A DNA stretch of 64,000 bases, taken from NCBI GenBank assembly GCA_037349105.1, contig JAYJMM010000041.1, forward strand, positions 62,001 to 126,000. Reading direction: 5' to 3'. This stretch comes from Limnomonas spitsbergensis (lineage: Eukaryota > Chlorophyta > Chlorophyceae > Chlamydomonadales). Below the pieces are notes generated by a model. The model did no database searches. It was not told the origin of the DNA and worked only from the letters and a program-made list of their open reading frames with translations. Position numbers and translations under genes: made by a program. Of the stretch, positions 34,985 to 46,678 are shown piece by piece. How positions within the stretch are numbered: the stretch's first letter is position 1; the number at the start of each line of letters is the position of its first letter.

Positions 34985-35480
34985 CTAGAGCTTGAATTCC
35001 TGGACGTGCTCCACGCAGCCCTAGGTGGACCGTACACGTAGTCATGAGTGCAGCGCAGCGCTGCTAAGCGGCTGCCAAACTCCATATCTCTGTCTTGCTG
35101 ACGTTGATCTGGAGCTGTCTACCCGCTGCTTACTCCTGAAGGGCATCCAGCATGCGCTGCAGATTGGAGGAAGAGGTCATGTGCGAGCAGCAGACAACGC
35201 AGCCGTCGCCCCGCCCCCAGCACAACGCCCTGTGCCGGGCACTGGACTGCGATATTGCCCGGCAGGTCGCCTGATGTGGAGGCTGAAGACCAGAGGTCTG
35301 AAAGGGAAGCCCTGCTTGATGCCTCTGGTGCAAGGCACAGGTCCAATGTTTTTGTGGCCGTTTGTACAAGTACTGGTATTTAGGCATACATGCTCATCAC
35401 CGGGTGCGTATCCCATCAAGAATCGGCAGAGCCGGCAGGGGGGCCAAGTACATATCGTATAATAGCATGCATAAATGTAC
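34985..35480 (-). mobile_element. LINE reverse-transcriptase fragment, minus strand
   Basis: Read downwards from 35480: CTRGIKQGFPFRPLVFSLHI (the QG-P-P-LF block), then DGCVVCCSHMTSSSNLQRML (following the YADD position, here decayed) and LQINVSKTEIWSLAA (the N-K-E block). These come from different frames, so the copy is frameshifted and dead. Only the palm part remains. Which family it belongs to is not shown. Confidence 0.75.
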
Positions 35481-35704
35481 GCGTGCATTCAATGCACCGA
35501 ATTCTGACCCTGTGCTAGCATGATCTCGCCAGCTTCTCCCCGGCACTCGATGTGAACCCTGCCCTGACGCTCCGCTCCCTTCTGAATCACTCCAATGTCA
35601 ACGTAAGGAGAAATATTGTAAACCAGTCTGTCTGAATGATTATTTGAAAGGGATTCACATGGCGGCGTCTGAGCGATTAGACTTTTAACGAAGATAACTC
35701 GACC

Positions 35705-38700
35705 ATGTTTGACGACGACTACCTTGACGTGGGAGGGCTCGGCAGCCGGAGACCCCCTAAGCAATGGGTTTCGGTGGACACTACGCCACCTCCCAAGCCC
35801 AAACGGTACATATGCACAGTAGCAGCCGTCTAGATGCTGGCCCATGGGGTGTGAAATGTCACGTAGGCTGAGGTCTGACTCGTGTGACCACACAGGCGAC
35901 ACAACAAGACTTTGAAGAGAGAAGTTCAAGCCGCAGCTAAAACAGCTGTCACACAAGCGCTGGCAGCCAAGGTGGGCTCCACGGGTACGGTCGATCTTGA
36001 CAGCCTCGAGGTACAAGAGCTCACACGGACTGCCGTTATCGAGACGTATCAGCGCATCAAGCTAAGGAGGGAGCCGCGCGAACCTGCTATCAAGTGCCTG
36101 AGCAGAGAGAATGACGAGGGCAACGTGGAGTACAAACTGAAGCTCAAAGACCCGGACACTGGGAACCCCTACCGCATCCAGCAGCTGGTGAGGCCATGGG
36201 CTTGCATGCATGCATTCAGTCTCCCTCAGGCATCATGCAGAGCCATGCAATATTTCAAACCTGTGCTGCTGACTCAGCACTCTGGGAGCTGTCCTTGATG
36301 CATGGCCTTCAAACACGGACGAGGATAACATCTCAGCTCCCAAGATTATTTTCATCCAAGGGCCCTTACAAAGAACCACACCACCTCCGTGCCACTGTCA
36401 CATTATCAATTATAATAATACAAGTTCAGAACTGCAGTGGCAAGCTTGGGTGCTTCTCTTATGCCGAGGAAGGTATATAGCCTCATATAGGGCTGTCCCC
36501 TATGCTGCCCACCTTTTTGACTGCATTCAGACAGTGGCAGCTAATGCCACCAGGCATGCACTTCATTCCTGTATTTAAATGCTGAATGGATCTTTTATGC
36601 AGATCACCCAGATGAAGTACCGACTGGCTGAGGGCAACGGCGAGTGCTTCTACTACCTAGGTGATCCTGGGGCCATGGCCACACAGTTTGGTAGACCAGC
36701 CGTGCTAACTGGCCTGGTGATCAATCCTGAGGGACTGAGTGAATGCAATCCATCAACAGCCACCTCAATGACAAAATGTCGCTAGGAAATCCTCACCTGC
36801 TGTTGCTGACCTGCTGTTGCAGAGCAATCTGTTTTTCTTTTACCCTCCAGCCCCCCCCTCCCCACCTGCCCCCTGATCCTGCATTCTTGTATTCCGCAGG
36901 TGTAGAGGACGACGGCTACCCTCGCGGGCTGCCGGAGGACGACCTGCAGGTGGGGGCTGCACTAGGGATTGAAACGGGAGGAGGGGCGGGGGCAGTGTGG
37001 GAGGTGGGCACTGGTTAAGAGTAGGGGCTCCATTCAGGCTGGAACGGGAGGAGGGGGGGGGGCAGTGGGGGAGGTGGGCACTGGTTAACAGTAGGGGCTC
37101 CATTCAGGCTGGAACGGGAGGAGGGGGGGGGGCAGTGGGGGAGGTGGGCACTGGTTAACAGTAGGGGCTCCATTCAGGCTGGAACGGGAGGAGGGGGGGG
37201 GGGCAGTGGGGGAGGTGGGCACTAGTTAACAGTAGGGGCTCCATTCAGGCTGGAACGGGAGGAGGGGGGGGGGCAGTGGGGGAGGTGGGCACTGGTTAAC
37301 AGTAGGGGCTCCATTCAGGCTGGAACGGGAGGAGGGGGGGGGGCAGTGGGGGAGGTGGGCACTGGTTAACAGTAGGGGCTCCATTCAGGCTGGAACGGGA
37401 GGAGGGGGGGGGGGGGGCAGTGGGGGAGGTGGGCACTGGTTAACAGTAGGGGCTCCATTCAGGCTGGAACGGGAGGAGGGGGGGGGGGCAGTGGGGGAGG
37501 TGGGCACTGGTTAACAGTAGGGGCTCCATTCAGGCTGGAACGGGAGGAGGGGGGGGGGGGGCAGTGGGGGAGGTGGGCACTGGTTAACAGTAGGGGCTCC
37601 ATTCAGGCTGGAACGGGAGGAGGGGGGGGGGGGGCAGTGGGGGAGGTGGGCACTGGTTAACAGTAGGGGCTCCATTCAGGCTGGAACGGGAGAAGGGGGG
37701 GGGGCAGTGGGGGAGGTGGGCACTGGTTAACAGTAGGGGCTCCATTCAGGCTGGAACGGGAGGAGGGGGGGGGGGGCAGTGGGGGAGGTGGGCACTGGTT
37801 AACAGTAGGGGCTCCATTCAGGCTGGAACGGGAGGAGGGGGGGGGCAGTGGGGGAGGTGGGCACTGGTTAACAGTAGGGGCTCCATTCAGGCTGGAACGG
37901 GTGCTTCTCATCTGCTCCTCATCATTGCCTGGGCTAGAGCAGGCCTAGCTCAAGCAAGGTGGTCTTGCCGAAGGCATGACATGGGAATAGGGTTAATGAA
38001 ATGTATTCTTTCCACTGACTGCTGCCACGCTTTCCCCCCTCAGGCCTCTGTGTGCACTCTGCGCGTCATGGCCAAGTCCCTAGGGGCGGAGGCGCTCCTG
38101 GTGCGCAGTATCCCCGGTGCACATGGGAGATCGGCGTGCCTGATGAGGGTGCGGCAAGAAACGCTGACTCAGCTCTCCTTTGTTGACCTGCGAGTGTCTG
38201 GTGAGTTGATAAAGCAGTACCCTGAACAAATATTCCAGAGACGGGCTTTCGCCGATCTGCTGCATCGGAGTGGTGTGATAAATTAAAAAAACACTGGTTT
38301 GGATACTCGACTTGGTATTTTAAATAATAACAGCCATCGTGTCCGGCCTCGTCGAATGTGAGGCTAAACAGGTTATCTGCAGCTGCTTAAGCAAGGACTC
38401 ATGTGCCCCTGACGGTGACCTGAATATGACTTGATGGGCTTTTGTTGAGTCGGTCCTTCATGCTGAGTTCGCCCTCATGCTCCCTTCTTTGCTTGTCTCC
38501 CAGTCTCGGGAGGTGTTGACAGCGGCAAGTCGAGCCTTGTCGCAGTGCTCACGCACGGCAGCGACGGTCGGCCCCTGCTGGACAATGGGCGAGGCAGTGC
38601 GCGCATGAGCGTCCTACGTCACAAGCATGAGCTAGAGAGCGGTCGCACCTCCTCCATCAGCCAGCAAGTGCTGGGATACGGAGGGGATGGGAGCGTACTG

Positions 38701-41700
38701 AACTACTCGGGAGTCTCAGGTGCGTGTGGGGGATGTGGGACCATGGCCTGGGGGCCTCAGGGCTGCCGCCGGCCTGGTGCACTGCCTCCCTTCATCCGGT
38801 GCCTCAGAGAGGGCACTTGCCTGATATGAGCAGGCCGCAAATGGCCTCTTCAGGGCCTCATACCCGCTTATATTCCGTCCCGCCCTCCTGTCTGCTTCCA
38901 CACCCTTCTTTTCACTTTCTTCACCCCGCCTCATTACCATGACCTCTTGCTCTCATGCGGTCATGTCTCTTTCCACTCCATCCACTCGCCCCCCCCCCCT
39001 GTTGTCATGCCCGCAACCTTGCCGCCCCGCAGCGTTGACTCCCTCCGAGATCTGCGGCGGCTCGTCCCGCCTGCTGACGTTCATTGACATGGGTGGCCAC
39101 CAGCGCTGCCTCAAGACCGCTTTGTGGGGGATGACCTGCCTGCTGCCAGACTATGCGCTGCTGTGTGTGTGCGCCGCGGGGGGACTTGGCAGGATGAGCA
39201 GGCAGCACTTGGCGGTGGCCGTGGCGCTGGAGGGTGAGTGCTGGCGGGAGCTCTAGGGCAGCCCAGACAGGTGGCAGGGGTGGGCTGCAGGTCCAGAGAT
39301 GGTTTTGTGACCTGGTGTTTGTGCCTGGAGGGTGCCAGACATTGAGCATGGGGCTTGGGCCTTGGGGTAGAGGTAGGGACTGGAATGGGAGGGCTAAACT
39401 TCGTTTTCATCTGCAGCAACTTTGCGAAAGCTTGCCCGTGCCCCAGACTGTCTTACGCTGCCTTCCCCTTGTGCACACCCGCAGTGCCAGTGGCAGTCGT
39501 GCTTACCAAGTGTGACCTCGTAGAGCCATCACGCTTTCAGGCTGTGCTTGCCGAGGTAGGAAGGCTGCCTAGTGACATAGACCATGGAGCTTATCAGGGT
39601 GCGCACCCTCAATAACAGGAGACGTCTTCAACACATGCTGCTGTTGTTGTTGTTGCTGCTGTTGTTGCTGCTGTTGTTGCTGCTGTTGTTGCTGCTGGTA
39701 TTGTTACTGCTGTCGTTGTTGCTAGTTGCTACTGCTGTTGCTGCTATCGTTACTGCTGTTGTTGTTGCAGATATTGCTCTGCTGTCGTTGTTGCTGCTGT
39801 TGTTGCTTGACGTGTTCTAGTATCAGGGGGATACATCGTTGCACTCTGCCACGGCCCTCCCAGCTGCAACCATTACAGAAAAACTCGGCTATTCCACTTC
39901 AATGAACAAGGCCCCTCTTCAGCCGCTTAGGAGGCCAGCCCTCTCTGCGTGTGAAGCTTAGTCTGTCACTGGATCGAGCTCGGCTTCTGACTTCCATTCG
40001 CCTCCCTGCTCCTCATGCCTGTTTGCGGCCAGGTGCGTGCCCTGCTGGCGCTGGCATTGCCCGGGCTGCGACCAGACAACGGGACTCAACCCGAAGAGGA
40101 CCTGGAGGTATGTCCCTCACACTAGGCACGTGGGGGATCATACCAATCCTTTCCATGCTGGATAAGACCGAATTAAAACCGGGCGCCCTCCTCGCCTTGG
40201 ATTACGAAGGTTGCGCTTCCAGCAGTTGCGTCAAACAACACTTCGGCCTGGGAGAGCCCTCCAAACCAATTAGCTCAGGCCCTAAACCCTGGACCTTTAT
40301 CGCTTAATCCCGCACGTGGTAGCCCTTCAAGAACAGATTCTACTTTCACCCACCACCTGTGCATGCTCCCTCCACTTGTCAGGTTCTGACCCCTCTGGTG
40401 GAAACGGCTCAGGAGGCTGTGGAGTGTGCCCTGACTCTCAGTCGCATGCGCTCTTGTGCCTCCCTGGGAGACCGCGGTACAGTGCGCATCCCTGTCTTTG
40501 CGACGTCGGCTGTGGGGGGTACGGGCCTGCAGCTTCTACACAGCTTCTTGCGTGGCCTGGAGCCAGCAACTCAACGGCAGGCCGTAACAGGCAGCATGCC
40601 CTCCCAGGCTGATTTGGAAGGCTCTGCTGGTGCGAAGATGCGGACTGCTGAAGAGAGCATGTGCAGTGACACGAGTCGCAGGGGAGAGCAGAATGCAGCA
40701 CGAGCTCCGAAGCCGGCTGATTTGGTCGGTGAATCCAGCGCCCCGCAGCCGCCTGACATTGACACTGTCGACGTGGCTGTGGTGGCCAGGCAGGATGATG
40801 TGGAGAGTGTGGACAGCAAGCCAGTCCTGTTCCAGGTAAGGGAGGCAGGAGCTGGGTGTCTGGGGATACTGAAGCATGCCTGGGGAAACGACTAGTCGTC
40901 ACAGAACGGTGTTGCTTGTATCCTTCGGCAGGTGCTTGAGGATGTTCCCAGGCGACACTGCTGCTCTCCTTCGCTGAATAGAGCGCATGCTTGAAGATTG
41001 ATTTGCACCGGAGTGCCATCCTATGTTGTATTCCCCACCCCCTTGCTGCCCTGCTCCCGCCAGGTGGACCAAACGTATGAGATGCACGGGGTTGGTTCTG
41101 TGGTGTGTGGCACAGTGGTCCAGGTGAGGGGGGTAGGCTGCTAGGCAGGAGTTCAATTTGGGTCCCTGACGGCAAAGGCGGCCCGCCCGGTACAATCAGC
41201 GTAGCTAATTGTCATACATTCCACCCGGCTCTCAATCACTGATCTTGGTGTCAGAGCGCTCACACTTGCAACACAACAGCATTGCTTCCGAAGGTCGTAG
41301 ACCCTTATCCAGAGGCTTCACTGGGCCCCGGGTCCTATTCTTACGCCCTGAGTTGTGTGAACACACACACACACCATAATGGACTGGTTTTGTCGTCCAC
41401 GATCAGTTGTGATGAGCTCAGTTGCCTGCTTCCTCCCTGCCTGCTTCCTCCCTGCCTGCTTCCTCCCTGCCTGCTTCCTCCCTGCCTGATGCCTCCCTAC
41501 CTGCTTCCTCCCTGCCTGATGCCTCCCTGCCTGATGCCTCCCTGCTTGATGCCTCCCTGTCTGATGCCTCCCTGCCTGCTTCCTCCCTGCCTGCTTCCCC
41601 CCTGCCTGCTTCCTCCCTGCCTGATGCCTCCCTGCCTGCTTCCTCCCTGCCTGCTTCCTCCCTGCCTGATGCCTTCCTGCCTGATGCCTCCCTGCCTGTT

Positions 41701-44700
41701 TTGACGCCTTGCAGGGTGTCATCCGTGCGGGTCAGAGGTTGGTGCTTGGACCGGATGAGCTGGGCGGCTTCATGCCGGTTCTGGTGCGGGAATGTCAGCG
41801 CCTCCATACGCCGGTAGCCTCCGTGCGGGCAGGACAGAACGCAGCCCTGTCGCTGGTCCCCGCACACGATGCATGGAGCCAGGACCCACACACCCGCTCA
41901 GCCCAGCTCAGCTCTGGGGGTCTAGTGTGCGACGTGGCGCTGGGGGCCCAGGGGGCATCACGCCCGGCCAGGTGCAGCGATGTATGCCGTACTGCCATGT
42001 ACTGCTTGCCAACAGAAGCTGCTGAGGGCGGCAGTACACACCTGGGGCTGGACAGCAGCGCTTGTCTTGATGCTGGGATGTCTCGATCTTGCCCCCCTGG
42101 CCACCCACCCGTTTGTACTGACCCTGGGCTCAGCAGCCTGGCCAGAGTCCATGCTCCTGCAGCCCCGGCAGCAGGAGCGGAACCTGCAGACAGGGTTTTC
42201 GCTGCTGTCGATGATGACGATGACCTGTTTGCGCTCCTGGGAGATCTGGACCTGGAGGATGGGAAGGGAACAGAAGGGGAGGTGGGCAAAGATTCCGAGG
42301 AGGATTGCTTCGGGATTGCTCTGGATCTGTTGGGCGGAGGCAGGGAGTCTCAGCAAGGCTGCAAGCTGGGCAGGAAGACCGAGGATGCTGAGGACATGAC
42401 GCGGGCCCCCCGGGGATCCATCCACGTTAAGGCGGTGGCGCGGGACGAACGCGCTGCAGGACATCAGACCCACCAGGTCACCACGGAGGCTATATGCCCC
42501 ATCAAGAACCGGCGGCAGCGGGCCGCCGCTCTGCCCGCCAAGCCTCTCCCGGGCTTCCGAGCGGTGGATGAGCAACACGAGGCTGACCGGGGAGTGCCGG
42601 CAGACGAGATGGATTGGTTCCGCGAGTGTGAGCTTGCCACATCGCCGCCGATGCCCAGCTTCCTGCCACCCGCTGCTTCGCCACCCAACTCGAGGAAGGG
42701 AGGTGTCTTGCTGGGTGAAGCCCTCCTGTCCCAGGGGCCAGCCTCATTGCAGGTAGGCAGCATGCTTGAACAGAATCCAGAGATGCCACTCCTTCAGGAT
42801 GACGGGAGAGGACAAGGCGTGCAGTATGCTTGCTGTGCTGATAGGCAAAAGCCTGATTGCCAACAGGAGTGTAATTTGTGTGAATATCATGTCTAGAGCC
42901 CTCCCTGGACCGCTTCCTGCCATGGACTCCCTGCTCACTCTTCCTGTCCTAGACTCCCTGTCCACTCTTTCTGTCCTGGGCTCCATGCCCACTCTTTCTG
43001 CCCTGGACTCCCTGTTCACTCTTTCTGCCCTGGACTTACTGCTCGCTTTGTCTGCCCTGGACTCCCTGCTCACTCTCTTGCTCTGGACTCCCTGCTCACT
43101 CTGTCTGCCCTGGACTCCCTGTTCACTCTGTCTGCCCTGGACTCCCTGCTTACTCTTTCTGCCCTGGACACTCTGCTCACTCTGTCTGCCCTGGACGTAC
43201 TGCTCACTCTGTCTGCCCTGGACTCCCTGCTTACTCTTTCTGCCCTGGACACTCTGCTCACTCTGTCTGCCCTGGACGTACTGCTCACTCTTTCTGCCCT
43301 GGACTCCCTGCTCACTCTCTTGCTCTGGACTCCCTGCTCACTCTGTCTGCCCTGGACTCCCTGTTCACTCTGTCTGCCCTGGACTCCCTGCTTACTCTTT
43401 CTGCCCTGGACACTCTGCTCACTCTGTCTGCCCTGGACGTACTGCTCACTCTTTCTGCCCTGGACTCCCTGCTCACTATGTCTGCCCTGGACTCCCTGTT
43501 CACTCTGTATGCCCTGGACTCCCTGCTTACTTTTTCTGCCCTGGACACTCTGCTCACTCTGTCTGCCCTGGACTTACTGCTCACTCTGTCTGCCCTGGAC
43601 TTACTGCTCACTCTTTCTGCCCTGGACTCCCTGCTCACTCTATCTGCCCTGGACCTACTTCTTACTCCGTCTGTCCTGGACTTATTGCTCACCCTCTCGC
43701 TCTGGACTCCCTGCTCACCCTCTCGCTCTGGACTCCCTGCTCACTCTTTCTGCCCTGGACTTACTGCTCACTCTGTCTGCCCTGGACTCCCTGCTCACTC
43801 TATCTGCCCTGGACCTACTTCTTACTCCGTCTGTCCTGGACTTATTGCTCACCCTCTCGCTTTGGACTCCCTGCTCACTCTTTCTGCCCTGGACTTACTG
43901 CTCACTCTGTCTGTCCTGGACTCCCTGCTCACTCTCTCGCTCTGGATTCCCTGCTCACTCTTTATGTCCTGGACTCCCTGCTCACTCTTTCTGCCCTGGA
44001 CTCCCTGCTCACTCTTTCTGTCCTGGACTCCCTGCTCACTCTATCTGCCCTGGACTCCCTGCTCACTCTTTCTGCTCTGGACGTACTGCTCACTCTGTCT
44101 GCCCTGGACCCGCTTCTGGTTGTGCTGCAGTTTGAGGCTGTGGTGGTCTTGCTGGGCGGTCGGTGGCCTGCTAGAGGTCTGCTGTCTGGACGGTGGCCGC
44201 CTGTAGATCAGGCCGGCTTGGAGGAGGGCGGGGCCGCTGGCGGGCAGGCAGATGCTGAGCTGTATGGGGTGCAGTGGAGCGGGGCTCTGAGTGGAGGGAG
44301 CTACAGCTGCTCAGATGCTGAGACGGTGATCCAGGCGTCAGGGTCACCACGTGCGACCCCCTCGACCAAAGCTGGGGAGGCTGTCCGGGATGGAAGCTTC
44401 CGGAGCTCGTCGCATCCCATCAGCAGCAGCAGCAGTGGCAGCCGGGGCGTGGCTGTGTCGGACAAGATGAGGCGGGCGCCGTCGCGCAGCAGCAGCGGCA
44501 GGGGCAGCACCAGGGGGCATATGGTGGTCATCCATAGTGGCAGTGTGCGTCAAGCTGCCCACGTTCAATGGATGCAGGTGGGTTCCTTTGTACAACTTGC
44601 AGGGTAAGTGCGGGTGGGTTGCTTTGACCAATTAGCATGGCAAGTGCGGGTGGGTTGCTTTGCCTGATCTGCATGGCAAGTGCGGGTGGTTTCCTTTGCC

Positions 44701-45713
44701 TGATCTGCATGGCAAGTGCAGGTGGTTTCCTTTGTCCAATTTGCATGGCAAGTGCGGGTGGTTTCCTTTGTCCAATTTGCATGGCAAGTGCGGGTGGTTT
44801 TCTTTGCCTGATCTGCATGGCAAGTGCGGGTGGTTTCCTTTGCCTGATCTGCATGGCAAGTGCGGGTGGTTTTCTTTGCCTGATCTGCATGGCAAGTGCG
44901 GGTGGTTTCCTTTGCCTGATCTGCATGGCAAGTGCGGGTGGCTTCCTTTGCCTGATCTGCATGGCAAGTGCAGGTGGTTTCCTTTGCCTGATCTGCATGG
45001 CAAGTGCGGGTGGTTTCCTTTGTCCAATTTGCATGGCAAGTGCGGGTGGGTTGCTTTTCCCAATTTGCATGGTAAGTGCGGGTGGGTTGCTTTGCCTTAA
45101 TGAGCACCTTTGGTCTTTAGTTGATGGCCTGCAAGTTACAACTCTCACTGGGCTCCCAACCTGTGTTTTTTTCAGGAGCTGGAGCGGTACAACCAGGACG
45201 AGCTTGTCCCTGAGCTGGATGCCGGGCGGTATTGCGGTATCCGTGCCACTGCCGCCATCCTCCATTGCGGCGGCCCTGAAGAGGCTGCAGCTTGTGGGGG
45301 GCCCACGGCTGCGTGGAGCAGTGGCAATGACGGCAGCGGCAGCGGGGGAGATGAAATGGCCGCTGGGGGGGGCCACTCTGGAGCATCCCAACGCGGCATG
45401 GACTCACGCGGGTGTATTGTGAAAATGTCCTTTAGGTGAGGTGCATGGGGCTGCAGCAGGGCCTGCCAAGAACAGTAAAAATCTCGTGCTGCGCATGCTT
45501 CATAGATATTGGTTGTCACGGGATGATCATTCCGGCATGTGTGAAGCGTGTGACTGAAGCGTTCTCCTGCTGTGCCTTAACAGTTTTCTTCAGCGTCCCG
45601 AGTGGCTGCGACAAGGAGCGCGTCTGATCATCAGGGATCGGGCCGATGGCCACATTGCCGGGGCAGGCTTTGTGGGCCCATCCACAGGCATTACGAGCGA
45701 TGTTGGGGGATAA
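35705..45713 (+). CDS. GTPBP1/GTPBP2-type translational GTPase, large algal form
   Basis: Family members are EF-Tu/EF1A-like GTPases linked in animals to ribosome rescue and mRNA decay. Exons: 35705-35805, 35896-36187, 36603-36660, 36900-36949, 38044-38200, 38504-38719, 39033-39233, 39485-39555, 40033-40107, 40383-40835, 41064-41123, 41715-42752, 44131-44577, 45176-45435, 45584-45713 (TAA); 1202 residues, all phases consistent. The family N-domain shows [21 protein letters not shown] motifs are GGVDSGKSS (about 222-230), DMGGH (about 310) and TKCD (about 366). The C-terminal barrels show [36 protein letters not shown] and [18 protein letters not shown]. Animal homologues have roughly 600-670 residues; the excess is low-complexity acidic and Ser-rich sequence in exons 10, 12, 13 and 14. 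Exon 12 alone is 1038 bp. Confidence 0.9.
36970..37900. repeat. G-rich minisatellite (~69 bp unit) in GTPase intron 4
   Basis: About 13 units contain GCTGGAACGGGAGGAGG, a run of 8-14 G, CAGTGGGGGAGGTGGGCACT and GGTTAACAGTAGGGGCTCC. Length differences come mostly from the poly-G run. The array starts about 20 bp after the donor at 36950. The sense strand has many closely spaced G runs, so G-quadruplexes are likely. Confidence 0.95.
39635..39812. repeat. Imperfect (GTT/GCT)n triplet repeat in GTPase intron 8
   Basis: GTTGTTGTTGCTGCTGTTGT and variants run for about 180 bp. The poly-Leu frame across it is an artefact of the repeat. Confidence 0.95.
41422..41700. repeat. 15-bp pyrimidine minisatellite in GTPase intron 11
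   Basis: About 18 units of CCTGCCTGCTTCCTC or CCTGCCTGATGCCTC. The array ends 14 bp before the acceptor at 41713-41714, so it works as a greatly lengthened polypyrimidine tract. The 15-bp period keeps all frames open on both strands. Confidence 0.95.
42907..44115. repeat. 27-bp pyrimidine-rich minisatellite in GTPase intron 12
   Basis: Roughly 44 units of the type CTCCCTGCTCACTCTGTCTG CCCTGGA, with higher-order blocks repeated (for example around 43080-43320). It ends about 15 bp before the acceptor at 44129-44130. Since 27 is a multiple of 3, a Leu/Ser-rich frame of more than 600 codons runs through it and into exon 13; it is not a separate gene. Confidence 0.93.
44578..45095. repeat. 36-bp minisatellite starting at the donor of GTPase intron 13
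   Basis: About 14 units of GCATGGCAAGTGCGGGTGGT plus TTCCTTTGCCTGATCT. The first, most divergent unit begins with the splice donor itself (GTGGGTTCCTTTG at 44578), so the array seems to have grown from the 5' splice-site region. Confidence 0.93.
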
Positions 45714-46678
45714 GCGTGGTCTGTTATTGCTTTGCTCTTATCTTGAAAAATGTCCGACGGAGGACCGAACAGTGTAAATTCATGTTATTAGGTTACAGCT
45801 CAGGGTTACAGTGTAAAATTCGACATGGCCATACGGCATAGTATCCTTTTTCTTTGCTGACTCTTACTGTCCGTTACTGGTGCGTTATTAAGCGCTTGGG
45901 ACCTATGTTCACGAACTTGCTTAGGACTTCTGTATGATAACAACCGACGATGCCAGTACTTGGTAGGCATAGACTTTGTATTTTGGACAAGTTTGCGCAG
46001 CAGACGTGGGTGCAGTTTGTAGGTTCAGATATCAGCTGTCTCTCAACTTTGAAGTTGAATGTTTATGTCTTTGAACTGAGTTCTTACCTTCGTGTCTATA
46101 GTCTGCATGTGTCGTTCTACTGACCATTGGATAACCCTGGTTTTTGTCATGGTCTAAATGGTCGAAATCTTTGCAACCGATTTCATTCATACAACGGCAT
46201 TGCAACAGTTGTAAAACAACTTGTACCTGAACCACTGCTATCCAGCCAATTCAAAATGCCAAGCTTGTGGAAATGAACAGTGCAGAGATCAAGCCAACGG
46301 GATTTCCGAACTTAAACTTTTCGAGAAACAGCAGGAGTCCAAGGATTGCGCTTCTTTTCCCATGGGCATACAAAAGTCCTGGGCGTTTAAGCCATTATGC
46401 ATAACAGGACAAGGAGAAACAGCATGCCCATCACTGGCCTAAATGATGTCAAGTTCAGCAGCTACTGTAGTGAACTTGGTCAAATGTCAGCGCATGCTCG
46501 CAAAGTAACACACAGTCCCACTGCTTACTCTGCCATGTCGGCCTTCACAGATCATGCTTCTAACCTTCCCTCCTCACATTCTTCTCAGGTTAGCTGTAAG
46601 GTCATTGGCCTTCTCAGGGTCCAAACCCATTCCGTCACATCAGAGGGGCACACACTCATTTGCTACCTGCCAAGACAC
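45714..46678. other. Convergent spacer after the GTPase gene
   Basis: No gene seen. TGTAA occurs at 45773-45777 and 45812-45816, 60 and 99 bp past the GTPase stop, in a good position to be its polyadenylation signals. The rest is unassigned. Confidence 0.6.
45773..45777 (+). terminator. TGTAA polyadenylation-type signal of the GTPase gene
   Basis: TGTAA is the usual chlorophyte polyadenylation signal. This copy lies 60 bp after the stop; a second lies at 45812. Position and motif are seen; function is inferred. Confidence 0.5.

Noticed and set aside
35130..35488. Short plus- and minus-strand frames taken as host genes
   Set aside because: Reverse-transcriptase motifs spread over different frames mark this as a decayed LINE fragment.
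36970..37900. Regularly spaced repeats considered as a CRISPR array
   Set aside because: Units are contiguous with no unique spacers, and the sequence is an intron of a eukaryotic gene.
39584..39820. Poly-leucine transmembrane-like frame
   Set aside because: Product of the GTT/GCT triplet repeat in a GTPase intron.
41318..41891. Minus-strand Gly/Arg/Ala/Glu-repeat frames resembling a structural protein
   Set aside because: Complement of the 15-bp CCTGCCTGCTTCCTC array; periodicity alone explains it.
42766..44607. 613-codon Leu/Ser/Pro/Trp-rich frame on the plus strand and long minus-strand Ser/Arg frames
   Set aside because: The frame is made by the 27-bp intron minisatellite and happens to run into exon 13 of the GTPase gene; the conserved exon order needs an intron here.
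44528..45422. Frames with repeated [12 protein letters not shown] or [12 protein letters not shown]
   Set aside because: Translations of the 36-bp intron array; no stop because the period is a multiple of 3.
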